Shown: positions 25,379 through 32,915 of the stretch, one piece after another
How positions within the stretch are numbered: position 1 is the first letter of the stretch
Layout: every line of letters starts with the position of its first letter
NCBI GenBank assembly: GCA_027623095.1
Contig: JAQBVM010000007.1
Coordinates: 1 to 51,883, forward strand
Direction of reading: 5' to 3'
DNA length: 51,883 nucleotides
Origin: Verrucomicrobiota bacterium
GTDB lineage: Bacteria; Verrucomicrobiota; Verrucomicrobiia; Limisphaerales; SIBE01
The notes under the pieces: generated by a model
What the model saw: the letters and a program-made list of their open reading frames with translations, nothing else
Database searches by the model: none
Told to the model about the DNA's origin: nothing
Translations under genes and position numbers: made by a program

Positions 25379-26056
25379 TTATTTCAGCAGTTCGCAAGGC
25401 GAGTCCGCCTGCAGGTTGCACGCATTGCCCTCGTCCGTGTCAATATGCACCTCAAGTTTGAAACTCTTGTCCACACGCACCAGGAGTTTCTCGAACACGA
25501 TCCCGCAAGGACCACCAACTCTTAGTTTCATTTCGGCACCGTGGTCCACGCGGTAAAAAGCCGCGTCGTCCGGATGCATATGCACATGGCGCAACGCACG
25601 AATCACGCCCTGGGGCATCTTAAAGAAACCTGCAGGACCCATCAGCATCGCTCCCGGCGTGTCCGCTATGTTTCCGGATGGCCTCAAAGGGATTTCGAAT
25701 CCAAGCGCAATCGCGTCGGTATAGGCCAGCTCAACCTGATTCAACGTTCTGCACGGCCCTAAGATGCGGAGATTCGAAATCACCCTGCTGCGCGGTCCAA
25801 TCAGCGTCACGGTTTCGCGGGCCGCGAATTGTCCATCTTGATATAGCCACTTGAACGGAGTCAACGTGTGCCCCTTCCCAAACAAAGCCTCCACAGTCTC
25901 CTGAGTCACATGACAGTGGCGGGCGCTCAAGTTCACCACCAGCGCATTCGGGCCGGCAGAAGTGCCTGGCAGCGGTTTTCCCAACCGCCGATAGACCGCC
26001 TGCCGAACCATATGTTCGACAACAGCACGATGTGGAGTGGCATTCGCAATCGCCAT
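25379..26056 (-). CDS. pduL: PduL-type phosphate acyltransferase
   Basis: Transfers the acyl group from CoA to phosphate, regenerating CoA in the compartment. The 225 residues hold the two PduL domains with zinc-ligand motifs NLSARHCHVTQETVEALFG and LRHVHMHPDDA, plus EIPLRPSGNIADTPGAMLMG and VHIDTDEGNAC. The N-terminus (HRAVVEHMVRQAVYRRLG, then a Pro-containing linker) is a likely encapsulation peptide. First gene of the minus-strand operon; the ATG at 26056 is 86 bp from the divergent DeoR regulator. Confidence 0.94.
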   Translation of the reverse strand: MAIANATPHRAVVEHMVRQAVYRRLGKPLPGTSAGPNALVVNLSARHCHVTQETVEALFGKGHTLTPFKWLYQDGQFAARETVTLIGPRSRVISNLRILGPCRTLNQVELAYTDAIALGFEIPLRPSGNIADTPGAMLMGPAGFFKMPQGVIRALRHVHMHPDDAAFYRVDHGAEMKLRVGGPCGIVFEKLLVRVDKSFKLEVHIDTDEGNACNLQADSPCELLK

Positions 26057-26089
26057 AAACGAGCCATGTTTTTGAAATAATCTGACGGA

Positions 26090-26139
26090 TTGTCAAATAA
26101 AATCTTGCACAAGTTGTCAAATTCTATCAAAAGCTTGCA
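26090..26139. promoter_or_regulatory. Candidate DeoR operator repeats in the divergent BMC promoter
   Basis: Two direct copies of ttgtcaaat (26090-26098 and 26114-26122) are each followed by an ATC and by cttgca (26104-26109 and 26134-26139). The region lies in the 86-bp gap between pduL and the regulator gene. DeoR-family regulators commonly bind repeated sites and are released by sugar phosphates. The assignment of these repeats as the operator is inference. Confidence 0.45.
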
Positions 26140-26142
26140 AAA

Positions 26143-26907
26143 ATGCAGCCCGAAGAGCGCCAGCATCGGATCGAGGATTATCTTCAAAAAGTCGAGTTTG
26201 CCTCGCTGGACGAACTTTCCGAACATGTCGATGCGTCCACATCGACGGTTCGCCGGGATCTGGATATTCTTGAGGCAAAAGGCACCCTTCAACGAACCCA
26301 CGGAGGTGCGCGGCTGGTGAATCCGCGATCTGATGAATTCACGTTCTCGGCTAGAGACACCCATCAATTGGCGGAGAAGGAGGCGATTGGCAGAGCGTGC
26401 GCTGATCTCATTCGCCCGAATCAAAGTGTCATTATCGACGCCGGGACGACCGTGTATCACGTGGCGCGCTATCTGGAGGGAAAAATGCCGCAGATCATCA
26501 CAAACTCTTTGCCGGTCGCAAATCTCTTTGCATCCGCGAACCGATTGGAGGTTGTGGTAACCGGCGGAGTAATCTACCCGCGTCTAGGAGTGCTGGTCGG
26601 CCCATCGGCTGTCGAGGCATTCTTAAAAATTCACGCCGATGTGGCGATCATGAGTGCCGGAGGCATCACCGAAGACGGCGTCACAAATTCACACGGATTG
26701 CTCATCGACATTCAACGGGCGATGATCGAAGCGGCCCAAACGGTCATTTTCTGCCTTGACCACACAAAGTTCGGCCGAAAGTCAGTTTCACATCTTTGCG
26801 GACTTGACCGTATCGACACGATCGTTACCGATAGTGCCGCCCCGTCCGGATTGGTAAAACTTCTTCGCGAGCGAGGCCTCCAAACAATTCTTGCACAAGG
26901 AAGCTGA
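26143..26907 (+). CDS. DeoR-family transcriptional regulator of the BMC operon
   Basis: A 254-residue repressor: N-terminal DeoR helix-turn-helix (EERQHRIEDYLQKVEFASLD then STSTVRRDLDILEAKGTLQR and THGGARL), followed by the DeoR sugar-phosphate sensor domain (VIIDAGTTVYHVARYL, VVVTGGVIYPRLG, DHTKFGRKS). Divergently transcribed from pduL, so it very likely controls the BMC operon and itself, responding to a phosphorylated sugar of the pathway. DeoR regulators are characteristic partners of PVM-type loci. No clear Shine-Dalgarno precedes the ATG. Confidence 0.93.
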   Translation: MQPEERQHRIEDYLQKVEFASLDELSEHVDASTSTVRRDLDILEAKGTLQRTHGGARLVNPRSDEFTFSARDTHQLAEKEAIGRACADLIRPNQSVIIDAGTTVYHVARYLEGKMPQIITNSLPVANLFASANRLEVVVTGGVIYPRLGVLVGPSAVEAFLKIHADVAIMSAGGITEDGVTNSHGLLIDIQRAMIEAAQTVIFCLDHTKFGRKSVSHLCGLDRIDTIVTDSAAPSGLVKLLRERGLQTILAQGS

Positions 26908-26953
26908 CAATTAAGCTTGCTCCATCGGGCACTGAACCTATGTTTTCAGCGCT

Positions 26954-27253
26954 TTGACACCGAGCAGTTCAAACCCGAGGCAGCGGATCGTCCGATGGTT
27001 TGGACTGCTTCTCTTGATCGGCATGGGAGCCTGTCCTCCGTGGAAAATGACCTATCGCACTGATGATGAGACGGTTTCGTCATCGTTGGGCTACCATCCC
27101 ATTTGGAATCCACCTTCCGAGATTTATGAGGTTCCTGAAGACGCGACGGAGAGCAGGCACCAAGTAAACCTATTTCAGGTAGGAATCCAATTCGCTGTCG
27201 TACTGATCCTAATCAACCTCGGGAACTACGCGTTTCGGACACACCCCACGTAA
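26954..27253 (+). CDS. Hypothetical small two-helix membrane protein
   Basis: A possible 99-residue protein from a TTG start, with two hydrophobic segments (VRWFGLLLLIGMGACPPW and VGIQFAVVLILINLGNYAF) around a polar, aromatic-rich middle (SSLGYHPIWNPPSEIYE). I do not recognise the family. The composition is protein-like and not that of a shadow frame, but there is no strong ribosome-binding site and the start is uncertain. It lies after the DeoR regulator on the same strand. Confidence 0.55.
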   Translation: MTPSSSNPRQRIVRWFGLLLLIGMGACPPWKMTYRTDDETVSSSLGYHPIWNPPSEIYEVPEDATESRHQVNLFQVGIQFAVVLILINLGNYAFRTHPT

Positions 27254-27340
27254 GTCGGATCAGTTTCTGAATTGCAGATCTCCTCTCGCTTTGCCAGCAG
27301 GGTTCGTCGCCATGAACCGAAAAGTCGCCCGACGCGCCTA

Positions 27341-27469
27341 TGGAGTGCGAGGGTACGCGCAGCGATTCACCGCTTTCGCGCCGGAGCCTCCGAGCCCACA
27401 GAAACATTCCAGACACTCTGGTTCCAGGCCCAAAGCGGCAACTTCGCAGGCTGCGTTGCACGCACTCCA
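27341..27469. repeat. ~130-bp inverted-end repeat, copy A
   Basis: Starts tggagtgcg and ends cgcactcca; the ends also pair further inward (accgctttcgc near the left, aagcggcaacttcg near the right). Copies B at 27518-27644 and C at 40759-40892 share the left arm, the central gttccaggcccgaa-like segment and the right arm. The tail gacctgccgga follows copies A and C. The element is non-coding and MITE- or REP-like in structure. Within 27254-27910 this element, copy B and a gene remnant are all I can see. Confidence 0.8.
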
Positions 27470-27517
27470 AGACCTGCCGGAGATTTCAAAGGGCCTCGAG
27501 ATAACGCGGCAGCGTCG

Positions 27518-27644
27518 TGGAGTGCGGTGACGAGCGTAGCGATTCACCGCTTTCGCGCCGGTGCCTCCGAGCCCACCGGAACATTCCAGGCACTCTGGTT
27601 CCAGGCCCGAAACGGTACGCTAGAGACTGGGTCTCTACGCTCCA
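27518..27644. repeat. ~130-bp inverted-end repeat, copy B
   Basis: Direct repeat of copy A, 177 bp downstream: tggagtgcggtgacgagcgt, then agcgattcaccgctttcgcg, near-identical through tccaggcactctggttccag. The right end has diverged (gtctctacgctcca), so the inverted end is weaker than in copies A and C. Confidence 0.8.
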
Positions 27645-27704
27645 TCAACAATGGCGGACAGCAGGCGCGAAGGCGGCCACTGACCACCCAAACCGTCACA
27701 TCTT

Positions 27705-27848
27705 TTACAGCTTCAATTCCTTAGCCGCCTTGTCCAATTTGGAGAGAAATTTTGCAGGTTCTTTGTCGAAATCCTTCTTGCAGTCGGCGCAGCAGATTTT
27801 TATTTCACGACGTTCACAGACTCTATACGGCCCCAAGGATTTCTTCAC
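27705..27848 (-). pseudogene. Remnant of a Cys-rich (YHS-like) protein
   Basis: On the minus strand a 47-codon frame from a GTG reads REIKICCADCKKDFDKEPAK then FLSKLDKAAKELKL and a stop. This matches the C-terminal part of small secreted YHS/heavy-metal-type proteins (CC-x-x-C-KKDF-x-x-EPAKF). The N-terminal part and signal peptide are missing and an in-frame TGA lies directly upstream, so it looks like a fragment. It overlaps the leader of the asparagine-synthase-like gene. Confidence 0.4.
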
Positions 27849-27910
27849 TCAAAGAAACTGCAACCAATTGTTCCTCGCCAAAACAGCCGGGAGTTTCATA
27901 CACTCCAGCC

Positions 27911-29230
27911 ATGCACCAATACACTGAGAAGCTTGTTGATCTGCTTGATCCCGCGCGCAACCAAATCACTAACATGACGGTTGAGGATGCCATCCCGCGC
28001 GTCCTCAGCGGCGATCCGCAGCGCGTCCGAGAGATAGACGGATCGTTCGCCCTGGTCGCTCGCGACGGAAAAACGGTGCGCCTGGCGCGCTCCCTGGACA
28101 GGCCCGTGCGCTATTTTCTGGCAAAACGCGAGGAGGGCCCGGCGTTGGTCGTTGCCGATCGAATTGATACGATCCACGACTGGCTGAAGTCGCAGGGATT
28201 CGAAAACCAGTTTCATCCAAGCTACACCCGAATGGTACCAGCCCACTACGTCCTGGAAATTCAGTTGATCGGCTGCCCGGATCCGGACCCGACTTACACT
28301 CGATTTTTTGATCCTCAGCGCAACTCCCTTCCCACCGACGTCAACGAGCTCGGACGCCGTTACGTCGGAGCACTAGCCGACGAAATTGCGAAGTGGCTTC
28401 GCAGAGTGCCCGAAAGCGAACCAATCGGCGCCTGCTTTTCCGGCGGGATTGACAGTGGCGCGGTGTTCGTCGTGACCTACCACATGATGCGCAAGCTCGG
28501 AATAAGCCCGAGCCGATTGAAAGCATTCACACTCAGTTTCGGGGATGGACCGGACCTACAGCAAGCACGCGAGTTCCTGAGCCGCCTTGACCTGGGACTG
28601 TTCCTCGAGCCGATTGAAGCCGAACTTTCCGATCTCAATGTTGCCGAGACGATCCGAATCGTCGAAGACTACAAACCCCTCGATATCGAATCCGCTTCAA
28701 TGGCGCTGACCCTTTGCAGAGGTATCCGTGCCCGGTATCCGGAATGGCGGCACTTGATCGACGGGGACGGAGGCGACGAAAACTTAAAAGACTATCCGAT
28801 CGAAGAGAATCCCGAATTGACAATCCGCAGCGTTGTCAGCAATCAAATGCTGTATCAAGAGGGCTGGGGCGTCGGCCGGATCAAGCACTCGCTCACCTAC
28901 AGCGGCGGACTCAGCCGCAGTTACACACGCACTTACGCGCCCGCGCGGCACTTCGGATTCGAGGGATTCAGTCCGTTCACTCGACCCAATGTGATCGAGG
29001 TCGCTGAAGCAATTCCATTTACCGAACTAACCGAAATGAACGTCGAGAAGCTCTATTCGCTGAAAGGGGAAATTGTTTCGTGCGGCGTGAAGGCCATTAC
29101 TGGACTGGAAATTCCGATATTCCCGAAAAGACGATTTCAGCACGGCGCGCTCCCCATCGACCGCCTGCGCAGTCACATGCCAAACACTGAAGCGGAGTTG
29201 CGGAAGCAATTTCTGGCGCTTTACACCTAG
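27911..29230 (+). CDS. Asparagine-synthase-like protein without N-terminal Cys
   Basis: A 439-residue ATP-pyrophosphatase of the asparagine synthase family. The synthetase PP-loop is ACFSGGIDSGAVF (FSGGIDSG at 176-183), followed by FTLSFGDGPDLQQAREF and a modified LIDGDGGDENLKDYP where classical enzymes have SGEGADE. The N-terminal about 110 residues keep part of the glutaminase fold (EIDGSFALVARDGKTVRLAR) but the start MHQYTEK has no Cys2, so glutamine hydrolysis is not expected. The ATG at 27911 is chosen because upstream codons look non-coding. A role in amidating or adenylating another molecule is possible; the true reaction is unknown. Confidence 0.8.
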   Translation: MHQYTEKLVDLLDPARNQITNMTVEDAIPRVLSGDPQRVREIDGSFALVARDGKTVRLARSLDRPVRYFLAKREEGPALVVADRIDTIHDWLKSQGFENQFHPSYTRMVPAHYVLEIQLIGCPDPDPTYTRFFDPQRNSLPTDVNELGRRYVGALADEIAKWLRRVPESEPIGACFSGGIDSGAVFVVTYHMMRKLGISPSRLKAFTLSFGDGPDLQQAREFLSRLDLGLFLEPIEAELSDLNVAETIRIVEDYKPLDIESASMALTLCRGIRARYPEWRHLIDGDGGDENLKDYPIEENPELTIRSVVSNQMLYQEGWGVGRIKHSLTYSGGLSRSYTRTYAPARHFGFEGFSPFTRPNVIEVAEAIPFTELTEMNVEKLYSLKGEIVSCGVKAITGLEIPIFPKRRFQHGALPIDRLRSHMPNTEAELRKQFLALYT

Positions 29231-29306
29231 CACTACAGCACAGTTTTCAATTCGGAGTGCGGCCTTCCAGACAGGCTGCAGATTAAAACCGAACTCTCGC
29301 AGCTTG

Positions 29307-30146
29307 CTAAATCTGCACGCCGAGGGCGCCTTTGAATGAGAAGCCAAATACCATTGAAAGGACAAAGAAGAGGATCATCCAGTCAATCCCCCAGCCAAAG
29401 ATCGAAATATCAAGTTCGGGATAGAGTATTTCAATAGACTCGATGGCGGAACTATTGGGAATTGGCGATTCTCCCGGATAGAGCAGATTTGTCAGCCAAT
29501 GCTCTCCTGTGCGGAGGGAAGAAACGCCCTCCTCTCGCCCGCCAACGGCCATTGATTTGGTCATGGACTCGCCCCCGGCATTCACGACGAGATCGAATCG
29601 TCCGGGTGAAGCTCCACGGATACGCCACGAGACTTCTCTCATTTCAGGAATCCGCACACCGAGAGTTTCGATTTCGAGCGCATCGCTTGCTTGCAGAGTA
29701 ATCGGGGTTTCCAGCGCTAAAGTTTTTGCATCACGCAGCTTTACTTTCACGAGACTCTGTTCGCCGATTCCCAGCGGTCGCACCCCGTAGTGAAGGTTCA
29801 ACTGGATGAGAATCGCCATCACGGGCATCATGATGATGATCATGGGGATCATGGAGTGTTTTAGATACTTCAGCGTCCAAACAAGAATCTGATATTGAAT
29901 ACCGAAGAAGACTCTCAAGTCGTCATTGAACAATCGGAGCGCGATGAGTTCGGCGTTCATTCTCGTTCGGGTTTTCTTGATCGCGTCCTGATTCGAAACC
30001 TTGCCAAATAGCCACACCATCAGGATGCCTCCTAGAAAAGAGATTCCCACGAGCGACCAAAATGGCCCCAGCCATTTCAATGCGCCGTAAAGCAAACCAA
30101 ACAGAAGGGTAAACCCCGAATTGAAAATGGAGATGAGGGTTGTCAA
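29307..30146 (-). CDS. Membrane protein with EMC3/TMCO1 (DUF106)-like N-terminal architecture
   Basis: A 279-residue protein: an N-terminal membrane helix pair (FTLLFGLLYGALKWLGPFWS and LVGISFLGGILMVWLFG), a charged cytosolic helical segment (NQDAIKKTRTRMNAELIALR), another pair of hydrophobic segments (QILVWTLKYLKHSMIPMIII and MMPVMAILIQLN), a beta-rich domain (about 130-240) and a last membrane helix (MILFFVLSMVFGFSF). The first part resembles YidC/EMC3-superfamily insertase-like proteins in layout; I cannot confirm homology by eye. It is the last gene of the minus-strand cluster with the two phosphatase-superfamily enzymes. Confidence 0.7.
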   Translation of the reverse strand: MTTLISIFNSGFTLLFGLLYGALKWLGPFWSLVGISFLGGILMVWLFGKVSNQDAIKKTRTRMNAELIALRLFNDDLRVFFGIQYQILVWTLKYLKHSMIPMIIIMMPVMAILIQLNLHYGVRPLGIGEQSLVKVKLRDAKTLALETPITLQASDALEIETLGVRIPEMREVSWRIRGASPGRFDLVVNAGGESMTKSMAVGGREEGVSSLRTGEHWLTNLLYPGESPIPNSSAIESIEILYPELDISIFGWGIDWMILFFVLSMVFGFSFKGALGVQI

Positions 30147-30182
30147 TTGTCGGAAGCTGTTTGGATTTTCTGAATCCTCCGC

Positions 30183-30374
30183 TTAAGAGATGTAGCCCAG
30201 ACCTTTTAGTTTCTCCCGAATTTCTTCCTCGGAATCAGCGCCCTCGAATTGCTCGATCTCTTTTTCCAGCGCGTGATGGACGAATTCCTCGACGGATGAG
30301 TAACCGGCGATGTCCGAATACATTTTGATCTTATTGTATAGACTTTTCTCAACTTTGACTTTGGTTCCGAACAT
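30183..30374 (-). CDS. 63-residue RHH-like small protein with C-terminal LKGLGYI motif
   Basis: The sequence VKVEKSLYNKIKMYSDIAGY followed by SSVEEFVHHALEKEIEQFEG fits a ribbon-helix-helix-type fold (beta strand, two helices). The last ten residues (REKLKGLGYI, then S) form a motif shared with the sulfatase and arylsulfotransferase of this cluster. An AAAGGA precedes the ATG. It lies 11 bp after the first COG3379-like gene and 36 bp before the membrane-protein gene. It could be a DNA-binding regulator or a small adaptor; the motif favours the latter (inference). Confidence 0.75.
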   Translation of the reverse strand: MFGTKVKVEKSLYNKIKMYSDIAGYSSVEEFVHHALEKEIEQFEGADSEEEIREKLKGLGYIS

Positions 30375-30384
30375 AATAATTCCT

Positions 30385-32787
30385 TTAGTCTTTTGGTTCT
30401 AAAATATCATTGCCAATCAGTTCTTTGGGCGGCTCAATTCCAAACTCGCCCAGCACGGCCACCGTCAAATCCGCCAGAGACGGGGAATCACTGGTAATTC
30501 GCTGATTGGTCACTAATATGCCCGGCACCAATCGATTATCAATACAATGATCGCCGCTCCAGGCGCTCCGGTTATCGACGACGACTTCGCGCGGAAACAT
30601 GCCGAGCGGACTGTCCCACGAAGTGCGATAGCCGTAACTGTAACCCACCAGAATATCCGGTCCTTTATCTTTCTCCAGCCCGTGAAAATCCCGGCCCGGT
30701 CGCAGAACTAACGAGACTGGCGCGTGATTATTTCGCGGGTCTTTCATCGCCAGCAGTGCCTGTTCCAATTCATTCAGCAACGCCGCATGCTCCTCCCCTT
30801 GCGCCACTATGCCTTCTTTTTCACGGCCTTTAAGGTTGACATACAATCCATTCAATCCTGCCGCGTAAGCCTTGGTTCGCGACCAATCGACATTGGAAAA
30901 GAATTCCCCGGTTTCCTGCCGAGACGGATCTTTGAGTGTGATGAAGCCTTGCTTCAGGAGCCATGTGTTCAAATTGACACCCCAGTAAAACGGCGCGAAT
31001 CCGTGATCGGACATGACAATGAGCGTCGTGTTTTTATCCAATGCGCCGCGCACACGTCCGAGTCGGGAATCGAGTTTCTCATAAAGTTTTGCAATGCCGT
31101 CCTTCAGGAAATCGTCCTTCACATGCGCCGGATGTTGATCGTCCATGAAGTGCCAGAGCATGTGGCTTCCCTGATCGACCGTGCCGAAATAAACGAAGAG
31201 AAAATCCTCATCCTGATTGTCCAGCAGGTAATCCAGCGCGCGGGAGCGCTCCTCATACACAGAGAGCAACTGATCCCAGAATTCTCTGGCGGTCAGGATT
31301 CCATTGTTAAATGCCGAGGTATCTTCGGGCAGGTTTTGCGTGTAAAAAGCACCAAGTTCGGCGCATAGATGACTCGACCAATTGGACGGATGCGAAATCG
31401 GCATCACCGGTTCATTCGGATCAATCTGCAAAGGACTGACATAAAGCTCGAATTTTGGGCTCATCTGTTTGAGATAAAACCGGGCCGCAGACCGAATTGT
31501 AATCAGCAATGGGATCGCTTCAAATTCCACCGGCACCCAGTCGCTCCACTCTTTCTCTTTCAAGATGAATTCCTTCTCGCCGACGGTAAATTTTGCCGCG
31601 CCGGCTTTCGGGTCTAGATACACAACAAAGTCCTGTGTCATCTGTGGATGTTCGTATTGAATCTCGACGGCTTTGCCTTTCCGGCTGAGTTTCAAACTCT
31701 CCTCAGTCGGGAAACGACGAAACGAATTCGCGGGACCGTGTAGTTGCGCGTCCATTTTGTTGTTCTTGATATCCACTTGGTATATCTCTCCGCCCGCGAC
31801 GACTGGCGGCCAGTCCCGCCGCTGATTGGTATAAAACGAAAACGTGCCGAGCGAACCGAGGATGTCAGGCGTGCCCATTCCGGAGAGGGCTTTGCCGGGA
31901 GCTTTCACAGGAGGAAAATTGACCGGCATCCGAAAGATCGTCGAACGGAGCCCGCGGTCGCCCAACATCTGCCAGAATGTCTTGCCTTTTCGCAATAATC
32001 GAACGTCGCCACCCGATGTCGGAAACGACCACGAACCAATATCAATTGAAGGACCGCCTTCATCGGCTTCCGCCATCGACGAATAGGGCGACATCTTCGC
32101 CTGGTTGACATGAATGAAGTCAAAGATTCCATGTCCGCCAGGATCCATTCCTGTGATGAACGTGGACCATGCCACAGGACTTTGAGGCGGCATTGTCGTC
32201 TGGAGTGGCCGAAAATCGCCCTCCTCCATCAATGCTTTAAAATTCGGAAGGCGCCCCTGATTAACAAACGTTTGCAACAGCTTCGGATCCATTCCGTCCA
32301 CGCCCAGCACAACCACTTTTTTGCCGGCGTCCTGCGCGTGCAACACCATGCAAAGCCAGCAACAAACAGCCAGGCTCCACGAGGCGAGAAAGGCCACCAA
32401 CCGGGACCATGAACCGGAGCGGTTTGCACGTAGTCCCGCCTTTCCGCCTTCGCGGCGCGCCAAAGCGCCGCTTCGGCACGACGGCGGCAGGCGGTTCCGG
32501 CCGACAAAAGCCGGAACTACATACAGGTTACTCCGAGAATGGGAGGGTACCGCTCCTGCCGAACCCGGGAACTCTGCCAAGAAGGGATTCGACTGGAGTC
32601 TCACCCTCCCGCAAAAAACGAGGAACGTGCTTGGATCGGTGTTTTCATCCGAAGCGGTGTCCATTTTGGACGGCGGATTCATGGGAAAACGTTCATGAGA
32701 TGAATGCGAATCGGGACGATAAACTGCCTGGACAGTTTTCTGTCGCACATACGACATAAACTTGTCCTTCCGGGAATCGTAGTTCAT
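30385..32787 (-). CDS. COG3379-like alkaline-phosphatase-superfamily hydrolase with long N-terminal extension
   Basis: A predicted phosphohydrolase or phosphodiesterase of 800 residues. The AP-superfamily core starts at about 155: VVVLGVDGMDP (metal Asp164), TTMPPQSPVAWSTF (candidate nucleophile Ser203), GGHGIFDF, VYFGTVDQGSHMLWHFMD, LIVMSDHGF and WSGDH. A single hydrophobic segment (SRLVAFLASWSLAVCCWLCM) at 129-148 serves as signal or anchor. The first 125 residues do not look like part of the family and contain repeat-like sequence (SCRSGALARREGGKAGLR), yet a perfect Shine-Dalgarno sequence marks the ATG at 32787. Paralogue of the next gene. Confidence 0.82.
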   Translation of the reverse strand: MNYDSRKDKFMSYVRQKTVQAVYRPDSHSSHERFPMNPPSKMDTASDENTDPSTFLVFCGRVRLQSNPFLAEFPGSAGAVPSHSRSNLYVVPAFVGRNRLPPSCRSGALARREGGKAGLRANRSGSWSRLVAFLASWSLAVCCWLCMVLHAQDAGKKVVVLGVDGMDPKLLQTFVNQGRLPNFKALMEEGDFRPLQTTMPPQSPVAWSTFITGMDPGGHGIFDFIHVNQAKMSPYSSMAEADEGGPSIDIGSWSFPTSGGDVRLLRKGKTFWQMLGDRGLRSTIFRMPVNFPPVKAPGKALSGMGTPDILGSLGTFSFYTNQRRDWPPVVAGGEIYQVDIKNNKMDAQLHGPANSFRRFPTEESLKLSRKGKAVEIQYEHPQMTQDFVVYLDPKAGAAKFTVGEKEFILKEKEWSDWVPVEFEAIPLLITIRSAARFYLKQMSPKFELYVSPLQIDPNEPVMPISHPSNWSSHLCAELGAFYTQNLPEDTSAFNNGILTAREFWDQLLSVYEERSRALDYLLDNQDEDFLFVYFGTVDQGSHMLWHFMDDQHPAHVKDDFLKDGIAKLYEKLDSRLGRVRGALDKNTTLIVMSDHGFAPFYWGVNLNTWLLKQGFITLKDPSRQETGEFFSNVDWSRTKAYAAGLNGLYVNLKGREKEGIVAQGEEHAALLNELEQALLAMKDPRNNHAPVSLVLRPGRDFHGLEKDKGPDILVGYSYGYRTSWDSPLGMFPREVVVDNRSAWSGDHCIDNRLVPGILVTNQRITSDSPSLADLTVAVLGEFGIEPPKELIGNDILEPKD

Positions 32788-32794
32788 GGGTAGG

Positions 32795-32804
32795 GATCAC
32801 CTCC
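32795..32804 (-). promoter_or_regulatory. Unusually perfect Shine-Dalgarno site
   Basis: On the minus strand GGAGGTGATC, complementary to ten bases of a standard 16S rRNA 3' end, lies 7 bases before the ATG at 32787. It decides the start of the 800-residue protein despite its odd N-terminal extension. Confidence 0.75.
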
Positions 32805-32915
32805 AAAGTATTGATGTGAATCGTGACCATGTACCGGAGCTGTTTTCAGCACACCGGCCCCACCTAGGTTGCTACCTTCCGATTTACAAACAAAGCCATT
32901 CACGATCAAATTATT

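Noticed and set aside
30724..31368. 214-codon plus-strand frame opposite the 800-residue hydrolase
   Set aside because: Antisense to conserved AP-superfamily motifs and without a convincing start or family.
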